A DNA stretch of 64,000 nucleotides from NCBI RefSeq assembly GCF_016234775.1, contig NZ_JACRAH010000039.1:27047-91046 (forward strand). Reading direction: 5' to 3'. Below the pieces are notes generated by a model. The model did not search any database, was not told the origin of the DNA, and saw only the letters and a list, made by a program, of their open reading frames with translations. The DNA is from Aquabacterium sp. Its GTDB lineage: Bacteria > Pseudomonadota > Gammaproteobacteria > Burkholderiales > Burkholderiaceae_C. Shown one piece after another: positions 8,646 to 16,504 of this stretch. The stretch's first letter is position 1; every line of letters starts with the position of its first letter. The translations under genes and the position numbers were made by a program.

Positions 8646-10994
8646 ATGACTACCCCAAGAGTCCTCCCGTTTTCCAAAGGCCATTTCAACGCGATTGCAT
8701 TGGCCTGCATAGCCATGCTGGCGTGTCATGGCCATGTCGTGATGGCGCAAACCGTGCCTGCGGCTTCCACAGACGCCGCACAAGCCAATGTGCAGACGGT
8801 CACATCAGATACCGCCAAGAACGGTTTTGCGCCGCATCTGGATGCGAAGACAAAGGCCCGTGCAGTACGCAAGAACGGTGGCTACAGCCCGGTCAAGGCA
8901 CTGGAAGAGCCAGGCAATGTGCCGGAAATTGAGATGTTCGTGGGTGAATCTCGGGTGCTGCCTGCACCAGGCGTTGGCCGTATTGCGGTTGGTAACGGGC
9001 GCATCCTGACGGCCGCTGTGCTGGATAAAAAGGAAGTGCTCGTCTTCGCCAACGAGGCCGGTATTTCTTCCTTGTTTATCTGGAACGAAGACGGTCGCTA
9101 CCAACGTCTGAAGATCAACATCGTGCCCGGCGACACATCACGTGTTGGCCGAGAGATCGCGGCCTTTGTTGCGGCCATTCCGGGCGCCAAGGCTTCGATC
9201 GTGGGCGACAAGGTCATCGTCGAAGGTGATCGACTTTCCGATCAGGATCTCGGCAAGATCAAGTCGTTGGAAAAGATCTACCCACAGCTTCTGAATTTCA
9301 CCAACCCAAGAGGCTGGGATCAGATGGTGATGATGGATGTGAAGGTCGTGGAGTTTCCCAAGACCAAGCTCAACGAGTTGGGGCTGAAGTGGTCTCCTGT
9401 TGGCGGCGCTGCGGTTGGTGCCGTCTGGATGCCATTCCGTCATGGCAACCAAGGCCCCTATCAGATTCAGATCCCTGTTGGAGGCAGTGGCGGCAAGCCC
9501 CCTCTGGTGGACATCGATACCTCTACTGGTACGGCAAAGGACTCAACATCGCTGTACGGCGGCATCAATGCGCTGTCCGGGGTCAATATTGGTTTAAGCG
9601 CTTTGCTCCAGGCGTTGGCGCAAGAGGGCTCAGCGGCCGTGCTGGCCGAACCTCAATTGTCGACACGCAGCGGAACAGAATCGACGTTCTTGTCGGGCGG
9701 TGAGTATCCGTATACGGTTCAATCGATAGAGGGACCGCACGTCGAGTTCAAAAAGTACGGTATCTCGCTTCAGATCAAGCCCTTGGTTGACAAGGATGGT
9801 TTCATCCGAGCCGAGATCAAGAGTGAAGTGAGTTCCATTGATCCTTCCGTTAGCACGGTTTCTGGCCCCGCAATTCGGACTAGAAGAACCGAGACCGAGT
9901 TCAACGTCAAGAGCGGTCAGACCATCGTGTTGAGTGGCCTGTTGTCGCGTGACATGAGCACCAATTTTGACAAGGTGCCGTTCCTGGGAGATATCCCGAT
10001 TCTGGGCGCTTTGTTCCGGTCGAAGCGCTACATGAACAATGAAACCGAGTTGGTGGTGTTTGTGACGCCCACGGTGGTGGACACCACAGCACCAGGTCTG
10101 GTTGATCGCGTCAACAAGACCCATGAGCGCTTGAAAGAGGCCTTTGGTGAGAAGCCTTATCTGAGCGAGCCCTTGCAACCTGCGCGCGATCTCAAGGAAG
10201 TCAATGCGCCAGTAAGTGTTTCAACTGATGCGCCGTCTGCCGATACATCTGGTCAAGGCGGATCGCGCAGTTCAACTGCGCGAGCATTGCCGGCACCAAT
10301 GCCTGTGAAGCAGGTTGAGGCTGCCAAACCTCTGCCTGCAGACAATGGTGCGTTGGTCAAGCCAAACGATAATCCTCTTGTGGCTAAGAAGCCTGCCTCT
10401 ACGGCTCAACCGGCCGCGATCGAAGGCAAGAGCATCGAGCAGCAGGTCACCCTGGAGGGCCTGGCGTTGCGCGCCAACCCCGATATCAACGCCCCCATCC
10501 TGATGCATCTGGGGCAAGGTGCCATCGTGCGTGTCAGTGAGTCAGGCACGGCAGGTAGTGGTGATGATGCGTGGCGCCGAGTGACAGTGGGCGCCGTTAC
10601 CGGATGGTCCGCAGCGCGATGGCTGGCCCCGGTCGCCAATGTTGCACAAGCAGTTCCAGGCAAAGCAAGCAGCAATATCGGCAAGTCAGCGCAACAAGGT
10701 AAGCGCATCGAGCCGTTGAAGGCTTCCACCAAGCTTGTCGCTCGGCCATTGAGTGCGGAAGTCCCTGCGACTGCCGACACGCCGGTTGAGAAGGCTTCGC
10801 CCAAGTATCGCGTGGTCCTGCCCAAGCTGGCTCTGCGCGTGTCACCCGACGTCAATGCCTTGATCGTGATGCAAGTACAAGAAGGCGCCATTGTGGAAGG
10901 TTTGCCTCAAGGCTCAGTCGGTGGGTGGACCGCCGTTCAGGCCGGAGATGCAAGCGGCTGGGTCGATTCCCAGTGGATCACACAGACTCGATAA
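8646..10994 (+). CDS. cpaC: CpaC/RcpA-type secretin with two C-terminal SH3b domains
   Basis: A 782-residue protein. Residues 1-34 are a Sec signal peptide; about 95-165 match the pilus/type II-III N-terminal domain (EIEMFVGESRVLPAPGVGRI); about 318-480 form the secretin domain, with EGSAAVLAEPQLSTRSG, GQTIVLSGLL and VPFLGDIPILGALFRS typical of the outer-membrane channel. A Pro/Ala/Lys-rich linker leads to two repeats that read as bacterial SH3 domains, about 599-663 (LALRANPDINAPI...GWSAARWLAP) and 721-782 (LALRVSPDVNALI...GWVDSQWITQ). Tad secretins normally end shortly after the secretin domain at about 450-550 residues, so the tail is an addition. SH3b domains often bind peptidoglycan, so the secretin may anchor itself to the wall; this is inference. 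Confidence 0.88.
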   Translation: MTTPRVLPFSKGHFNAIALACIAMLACHGHVVMAQTVPAASTDAAQANVQTVTSDTAKNGFAPHLDAKTKARAVRKNGGYSPVKALEEPGNVPEIEMFVGESRVLPAPGVGRIAVGNGRILTAAVLDKKEVLVFANEAGISSLFIWNEDGRYQRLKINIVPGDTSRVGREIAAFVAAIPGAKASIVGDKVIVEGDRLSDQDLGKIKSLEKIYPQLLNFTNPRGWDQMVMMDVKVVEFPKTKLNELGLKWSPVGGAAVGAVWMPFRHGNQGPYQIQIPVGGSGGKPPLVDIDTSTGTAKDSTSLYGGINALSGVNIGLSALLQALAQEGSAAVLAEPQLSTRSGTESTFLSGGEYPYTVQSIEGPHVEFKKYGISLQIKPLVDKDGFIRAEIKSEVSSIDPSVSTVSGPAIRTRRTETEFNVKSGQTIVLSGLLSRDMSTNFDKVPFLGDIPILGALFRSKRYMNNETELVVFVTPTVVDTTAPGLVDRVNKTHERLKEAFGEKPYLSEPLQPARDLKEVNAPVSVSTDAPSADTSGQGGSRSSTARALPAPMPVKQVEAAKPLPADNGALVKPNDNPLVAKKPASTAQPAAIEGKSIEQQVTLEGLALRANPDINAPILMHLGQGAIVRVSESGTAGSGDDAWRRVTVGAVTGWSAARWLAPVANVAQAVPGKASSNIGKSAQQGKRIEPLKASTKLVARPLSAEVPATADTPVEKASPKYRVVLPKLALRVSPDVNALIVMQVQEGAIVEGLPQGSVGGWTAVQAGDASGWVDSQWITQTR

Positions 10995-11003
10995 GGCCAG
11001 ACC

Positions 11004-12896
11004 ATGCGCATTGAAGTTGAAGACTCGGATGGTGGCAAGCAGCTGCTCGAAGCGCCAGATGACTCGATTGTGGGCAAGGGCGCACAAAGCGAGATCAGGC
11101 TCAGTAGCTGGCGCGTGTCCAAAGAACACGCTCGTTTGTTCAAGACGCCTTCAGGCATCCTTGTCGAAGACATGGGTGCATTCGGCGGCGTCACGGTCAA
11201 TGGCAAGCGCATCGACATTCAACATGGTCCGTTGAGGTCCACCGATGTCATTGGCGTTGGCCCCTATAAGTTGCGTGTGCTGTCTGCTCAGGATGATCGC
11301 GGGATGGCCGCTGGCCCAGCCGTCTCTGCAGCGCATGCCCAGTCTCGTTCGGATACGGTCGGCACGCGAAACCGCAGGGCTTCCGAGAGCCTGCAGGAGT
11401 CGCGCAACGCCGCTCTGCGAGCCCAGTCTGAGATCTATCAACGTGAGGCGCCTCGTGCTCAACCAGAGCCGCTAGAGCCCCCCAAGGCAGCTGACTTTGC
11501 AGTGATCCTGGTGCCAAGCAAGGAAGAGATCGAGCTGGAATTCGAGTGGCGCAAGAAGATTCACGATGCCCTGCTGGAGAAGATGGACCTGCGGCGTCAG
11601 GACGTCTCTCGCATGACGGACGAGCAATTGAAGCAGGAAACAGAAAGGCTGATCAAAGGCATCCTGCAAGACAAGGCAGGTGAGATTCCTCCGAGCATCA
11701 ACAGGGAAGAGTTGTGTCTTCGCGTGTTGAACGAGGCTGTCGGTCTGGGGCCGCTTGAGGAATTGCTTGGTGACGATTCCGTGTCGGAAGTGATGGTCAA
11801 TCGTCACGACGAAATCTTCATCGAACGTGGCGGGCAACTGCAGAAGTATCCGATTGCCTTCACCAATGACAAGGCCGTCATGGGTGTGATCGAGCGCATT
11901 GTGGCGCCGCTGGGCCGACGGATCGACGAATCCTCGCCCATGGTGGACGCTCGTTTGAAGGATGGTTCACGTGTGAACGCGATCATCCCGCCTTTGGCGC
12001 TGAAGGGGCCGACGATCACGATCCGGAAGTTCTCCAAGAAAAAGCTGAATGCGGGTGACCTGGTCAAGTTCGGTTCCATCGACGAACAGATGGCAGAGTT
12101 CTTGAAGATCTGCGTGGAGTCCCGCAAGAACATCGTGGTGTCGGGCGGTACAGGTTCCGGCAAGACAACCCTGTTGAACATCCTGTCCAACTTCATCCCC
12201 AGGGGGGAGCGGATCATCACGGTTGAAGATGCGGCCGAGTTGCAGCTGTCTCACGAACACCTGATCAATCTGGAATCACGTCCATCCAACGTTGAAGGGC
12301 GAGGCGGCGTGTCCATTCGCGAATTGGTCAAGAACACCTTGCGTATGCGCCCCGACCGCATCGTGGTGGGCGAGTGCCGCGGTGCCGAGGCGCTGGACAT
12401 GCTTCAGGCCATGAACACGGGTCACGAAGGCTCGCTCACCACGCTTCACGCCAATACGCCGCGAGACGCCTTGGCGCGTCTGGAAACCATGATCCTGATG
12501 GCAGGCATGGAGTTGCCACTATCGGCCATTCGCGAACAGATCGCCTCAGCCGTGGACATCATCGTCCAGCAGACCCGATTCCACTGCGGTAGCCGTCGTG
12601 TCACCTACATCGTCGAGATCACCGGTATCGAAAGCGGGAAGCTCCAGATGCAGGAGCTGTTCCGATTCATCCCTCGTGGACATGACCCCATCACGGGCAA
12701 GACAACGGGCTTTTTCACCGGTTGCAACATGGTCCCGAGCTTCTACGAGGAACTCTCGCAGACATCGCATGGACTGGACGTCAACATCTTCAAGGCCATC
12801 GATCCTGAAAGTCTTGAACAGTTGTCGGGACATCGAATGGGTGATCGAAGCAATTCGAGTGGCAGAGATGGTCTGGCCATGGACCTGTCCCACTGA
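11004..12896 (+). CDS. cpaF: CpaF/TadA-type secretion ATPase with N-terminal FHA domain
   Basis: A 630-residue protein. Residues 1-100 read as a forkhead-associated domain: VGKGAQSEIRLSSWRVSKEH carries the family's Gly, Arg and Ser-x-x-His residues, and VNGKRI the later Asn-Gly. After a 60-residue charged linker comes a complete CpaF ATPase: N-terminal helical part, Walker A GGTGSGKTT near residue 382, RIVVGECRGAEALDM near 451 and the His-rich GHEGSLTTLHANT segment. It should power pilus polymerisation or secretion from the cytoplasmic side. An FHA domain binds phosphothreonine, so Ser/Thr phosphorylation control is plausible, yet no Ser/Thr kinase is visible here. It starts 10 bases after cpaC and is followed 18 bases later by tadB. 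Confidence 0.92.
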   Translation: MRIEVEDSDGGKQLLEAPDDSIVGKGAQSEIRLSSWRVSKEHARLFKTPSGILVEDMGAFGGVTVNGKRIDIQHGPLRSTDVIGVGPYKLRVLSAQDDRGMAAGPAVSAAHAQSRSDTVGTRNRRASESLQESRNAALRAQSEIYQREAPRAQPEPLEPPKAADFAVILVPSKEEIELEFEWRKKIHDALLEKMDLRRQDVSRMTDEQLKQETERLIKGILQDKAGEIPPSINREELCLRVLNEAVGLGPLEELLGDDSVSEVMVNRHDEIFIERGGQLQKYPIAFTNDKAVMGVIERIVAPLGRRIDESSPMVDARLKDGSRVNAIIPPLALKGPTITIRKFSKKKLNAGDLVKFGSIDEQMAEFLKICVESRKNIVVSGGTGSGKTTLLNILSNFIPRGERIITVEDAAELQLSHEHLINLESRPSNVEGRGGVSIRELVKNTLRMRPDRIVVGECRGAEALDMLQAMNTGHEGSLTTLHANTPRDALARLETMILMAGMELPLSAIREQIASAVDIIVQQTRFHCGSRRVTYIVEITGIESGKLQMQELFRFIPRGHDPITGKTTGFFTGCNMVPSFYEELSQTSHGLDVNIFKAIDPESLEQLSGHRMGDRSNSSGRDGLAMDLSH

Positions 12897-12913
12897 ACCG
12901 AGGCAGGTCAAAG

Positions 12914-13774
12914 ATGAATGGATCACAAGTAGTTATTGTGTTGTCGCTGGTCATCGCTTTGTCGGTGGCCTTGCTGGCCTGGTTCATCGTGGATGTCGGT
13001 ACAGCTGGTGTGGCACGTTATCGAGCCAGGTTCACTGAGCGGGTCAAGTTCCAGGCTCGGGAGTTCTTTCTCTTCATTGATCCGGGCCAACTGTTCCTGG
13101 CCAATATCGCCATCATGGCCCTGGGCAGCGCCTTGGCATGGATGATGTCGGAGAGCCTGGTAGTTGTGCTTATCGTGCTGGGCCTGTTGGGCGCGATGCC
13201 CCGCGTGTTGTACGCCCTCATGCGCAAACGACGCTTGCAGCGCTTCGAAGAGCAGTTGCCTGACTCCTTGATGATCCTGGCTGGTGGTTTGCGCGCAGGT
13301 CTTGGTCTGACCGCCGCGCTGCACCAGTTGGTGGCCGAAGCGCGTGCCCCTCTGGCGCAAGAGTTTTCCTTGATGTTGCGTGAACAGCGTCTGGGCGTGA
13401 CGCTGGAGCAAAGCCTCAACAACCTGACCCGACGTGTGCCGGTTCAGACCGTGGTGCTGGTTGTGTCCGCCATGCGTGTGGCCATCGAGACAGGTGGTGG
13501 TTTGGCTGAAACATTAGAGCGCACCTCCGTGATGATCCGCAATCGCATGCAGATGGAAGGGAAGATTCAAGCGCTGACAGCACAAGGAAAGATGCAGTTG
13601 TGGGTGGTCGGATTCCTGCCAATCGGCTTGATGCTGATTCTTAACAAAATGGAACCTGAGGCCATGGCCAACCTCTGGCATACGCCCCTGGGTTGGGGCG
13701 TGCTGGCCGTGCTGACATTCCTGGAGTGCATGGGTGTCTACATGGTCCGCAAGATCGTCACGATCGATGTTTGA
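12914..13774 (+). CDS. tadB: TadB-type inner-membrane platform protein
   Basis: A 286-residue T2SSF-domain protein: an N-terminal membrane helix, a second pair near residues 55-100, the cytoplasmic EEQLPDSLMILAGGLRAGLG segment about residue 115 that opens the family domain, and two C-terminal membrane helices. TadB pairs with TadC to form the platform contacted by the ATPase. The length is near the family norm (about 290-320). It lies between cpaF and tadC with short gaps, the standard order. Confidence 0.9.
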   Translation: MNGSQVVIVLSLVIALSVALLAWFIVDVGTAGVARYRARFTERVKFQAREFFLFIDPGQLFLANIAIMALGSALAWMMSESLVVVLIVLGLLGAMPRVLYALMRKRRLQRFEEQLPDSLMILAGGLRAGLGLTAALHQLVAEARAPLAQEFSLMLREQRLGVTLEQSLNNLTRRVPVQTVVLVVSAMRVAIETGGGLAETLERTSVMIRNRMQMEGKIQALTAQGKMQLWVVGFLPIGLMLILNKMEPEAMANLWHTPLGWGVLAVLTFLECMGVYMVRKIVTIDV

Positions 13775-13788
13775 TCGAGGTTGTCTTC

Positions 13789-14703
13789 ATGGATCAGATC
13801 ATCAATAACCCCTCGACCGTCTTCTTTGGCATTGCCCTGGCAGTGGGTATGAGCGTGGCCGCTTGTGTCTGGCTGCTCAGCAAGGTGATTGCGGATGTGC
13901 CACTGGAAGATCGGGAGTTCAAGGATCCTCCGCCTGTTGGCTTCCGCCTGTTGTGGTGGCCCATTCAATTGGTGAGCCATTTCATTTCGCCCTTGATCAA
14001 TGAGGCACGTTGGAACAAGGTGGCCAGTTCGTTGATACGGGCCGGCCTGGAATTTTGCTTGACGCCCGGCCAGTTCACCGCCTCACGGTGGGTCGGTGCT
14101 GTGGTCGTGGCGCTCTTCATGTGCCTGGTTCTGAGCATCCTCCCGTTCGCAAGCATCGGGCCAACGACGTATGTCTATACCTCGCTGTTTGCTGGCGTGT
14201 TTGGTTGGATTTATCCGGCCATCTGGCTCAGCGAGCGCATCACGGCCCGCAAGAAGGAATTGCTCAAGACCTTGCCTTTCGTGCTGGATCTGGTCACCTT
14301 GTGCGTGGAGGCCGGCCTGAACATTCAAGGCGCCATGGCTCAGGCTGTCGCCAAGGGCCCGCATGGCGTGCTGCGCGACGAGTTCATGCGTGTGCTGAGA
14401 GACATTCGTGCGGGCAAGCAGCGTGCTGACTCTTTGCGAAGGATGACGGCGCGACTGCGTGAACCCGGCGTGACGTCGTTCGTGACAGCGGTGATCCAGG
14501 CAGAAGCGATGGGCATGAGCCTGGGCCCGGTCTTGCGGGCGCAGGCAGATCAACGACGAAGCGAACGGTTCTTGCGTGCAGAGAAGGCCGCCATGGAAGC
14601 GCCAATCAAGATGCTGTTTCCGCTGATTGTCTTCATCTTTCCTTGCACGTTCATTGTGTTGTTCTTCCCCATCGTCATCAAGTTCATGGCGTCCGGTTTT
14701 TGA
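13789..14703 (+). CDS. tadC: TadC-type inner-membrane platform protein
   Basis: The ATG at 13789 gives 304 residues; the frame is open further upstream but that would overlap tadB by 27 codons. It has an N-terminal helix, a helix pair about residues 100-150, the T2SSF signature region KTLPFVLDLVTLCVEAGLNI near residue 160, GMSLGPVLRAQADQRRSERF near 240 and a C-terminal helix with IFPCTFIVLFFPIVIKF. Together with TadB it makes the membrane platform. The following gene starts 47 bases later, so the operon probably continues. Confidence 0.9.
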   Translation: MDQIINNPSTVFFGIALAVGMSVAACVWLLSKVIADVPLEDREFKDPPPVGFRLLWWPIQLVSHFISPLINEARWNKVASSLIRAGLEFCLTPGQFTASRWVGAVVVALFMCLVLSILPFASIGPTTYVYTSLFAGVFGWIYPAIWLSERITARKKELLKTLPFVLDLVTLCVEAGLNIQGAMAQAVAKGPHGVLRDEFMRVLRDIRAGKQRADSLRRMTARLREPGVTSFVTAVIQAEAMGMSLGPVLRAQADQRRSERFLRAEKAAMEAPIKMLFPLIVFIFPCTFIVLFFPIVIKFMASGF

Positions 14704-14750
14704 TGAATAAACGGCGAGCTCAAGCCGTGTTCAATCTTCAGGTGAGTTAA

Positions 14751-16463
14751 ATGGGAATATCGCGTCGCGCCTCTGGCGCCATTCGGACCGTCAGCGGTTC
14801 ACACGCGCTCGACATCCGTATTGCTGACAGCTTCTGGTCTCGGTTCAAAGGTCTGATGCTGACCCGTGAGCTGAAGGACGATGCTGGCCTGCTGTTGAAA
14901 AAGTGCAGCAGCATCCACACAGCGTTCATGCTGTACCCGATTGACCTGCTTTATGTCGATGACTCGGGCGTTGTGCTTCAGACATCGGGAACCATTCGTC
15001 CCTGGTCGACGGACAGGTTCAGAGGTCAGGGCTTGTTTGTCTTGCCTTGGCGCCGTACGCGTGTACACGCGGTGGAGTTGCCCGCTGGCACGATCTCGGG
15101 GCTGTCGATTCGGCCAGGCGATGTGCTGAACGATGGCACATCTTCACCAAGCGATGTGACATTGGCTTCCCAGCCTTCCAAGCTGGCGCATTCAAAAGAG
15201 CGCGGAGCGGCCTTGGTCGAGTTCGCAGTGGTAGGGCCACTGATCACGCTCTTTGGTTTGGGCACAGCGCAGTATGGCTTGTTGTTCAACGCCAAGAACA
15301 TGGTCAATCACTCTGCCTTCATGGCCGCTCGCGCTGGATCCTTTGGCAATGCCAATATCGACACCATTCGAACAGCGTATATCCGTGGCTTGATCCCGCT
15401 TTATGGTGGTGTCAAGAACGTAGGCGACATTGCTCCTTTGTTGACGAAAATTGGTGAAGACACAGTTGGGCATATCAAGATAGAGGTGCTCAGCCCAACG
15501 AAGGAGAGCTTCGAGGACTGGAACGACCCACGTTTGCAGAAGCTGTTGGATACCAAGGGCAAGCGAGTCATCCCCAACCGTAACCTCGCTCGTAATCTGT
15601 CTGACAAGAGCGCGTTGATGGCGCTTGGTGTCAACCACACGGTCTCGAACATCGAGAACAACTGGGTGAAGTCCAAGTCTGGCCAAAGTCTGCAGGATGC
15701 GAACATTCTGAAGTTGCGCATCACCCATGGTTATGAGCCCAAGGTGCCGGTGATGAAGACCATCTACATGGCCTACCTCCGTTGGCTCAATACGGAGCCT
15801 GCTGCAGATTTTCGAACGCTGCAAATTGAATCCGGCCGCATCCCGATCGTGTCCCACGTGACGGTGCAAATGCAGACGGATGCGATTGAGTCTGATAACA
15901 CCTCCATTCCTGGCATGGGCAATGCGGGCAAGCCCAAGGATCCTGGTGTACCACCCAAGCCCAAGAACGAGCCACCCAAGTGCCAGACCATTCTTTGTTC
16001 TGATCCTGAGCAGTCTTTGGAGCCTATCGTTGATGGTGGCGGCCCCTCGGACGGCGGTTCGTGCCCTATTCCCAAAACCGAGGTGTCTCTGGACTCGGAC
16101 GTGCTGTTTGCGTTCGGCAAGTCGGATCTCACGGCGGATGGCAAAGCGAAACTGGACAAACTGATTGCCGACGCCAAGGCAGCCAAGGACAAGGGCGAGA
16201 CCTATGCCAGCGTGAACGTGATTGGCCATACCGATCAACTCGGCAGCCCGGCGATCAATGACCCGCTGTCTCTGGCGCGCGCCAAGGCGGTCAAGGACTA
16301 TCTCGTGTCCAAGGGCTTCCCAACCGGGCAATACACGATCGAAGGGAAGGGCTCCAGAGCGCCTGTGGTGTCCATGTCGGCCTGCGAGGGTAAGACGGAT
16401 GCCGCGTTGAAGGACTGCCTGGCGCCTAACCGCCGTGTGGTCATCGAGTTGATCAAAGGTTGA
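14751..16463 (+). CDS. DUF192-TadE-OmpA three-domain fusion protein
   Basis: A single uninterrupted 570-residue frame with three parts. Residues about 17-126 match DUF192 (RFKGLMLTRELKDDAGLLL, IDLLYVDDSGVV, VHAVELPAGTISGLSIRPGD). Residues 148-185 form a TadE-like pseudopilin start: RGAALVEF with Gly152 and Glu157 at +5, then one membrane helix. After a 260-residue middle and a Pro/Lys-rich linker, residues 450-570 are an OmpA-like peptidoglycan-binding domain (GHTDQLGSPAINDPLSLARA and NRRVVIEL). There is no signal peptide, so DUF192 would lie in the cytoplasm if the TadE helix inserts N-in. A prepilin peptidase cut after Gly152 would release it. The start has AGGTGAG upstream. The stop at 16461-16463 is 41 bases before the Rhs gene. 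Confidence 0.85.
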   Translation: MGISRRASGAIRTVSGSHALDIRIADSFWSRFKGLMLTRELKDDAGLLLKKCSSIHTAFMLYPIDLLYVDDSGVVLQTSGTIRPWSTDRFRGQGLFVLPWRRTRVHAVELPAGTISGLSIRPGDVLNDGTSSPSDVTLASQPSKLAHSKERGAALVEFAVVGPLITLFGLGTAQYGLLFNAKNMVNHSAFMAARAGSFGNANIDTIRTAYIRGLIPLYGGVKNVGDIAPLLTKIGEDTVGHIKIEVLSPTKESFEDWNDPRLQKLLDTKGKRVIPNRNLARNLSDKSALMALGVNHTVSNIENNWVKSKSGQSLQDANILKLRITHGYEPKVPVMKTIYMAYLRWLNTEPAADFRTLQIESGRIPIVSHVTVQMQTDAIESDNTSIPGMGNAGKPKDPGVPPKPKNEPPKCQTILCSDPEQSLEPIVDGGGPSDGGSCPIPKTEVSLDSDVLFAFGKSDLTADGKAKLDKLIADAKAAKDKGETYASVNVIGHTDQLGSPAINDPLSLARAKAVKDYLVSKGFPTGQYTIEGKGSRAPVVSMSACEGKTDAALKDCLAPNRRVVIELIKG

Positions 16464-16504
16464 CGGTGCGAGTCCCCGAGAAATTGAATCAGGGTGAAGA
16501 CAGA

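Noticed and set aside
16460..16504. TTG at 16460 as the Rhs start
   Set aside because: The ATG at 16505 directly precedes a normal signal peptide; the longer form adds residues with no signal function.
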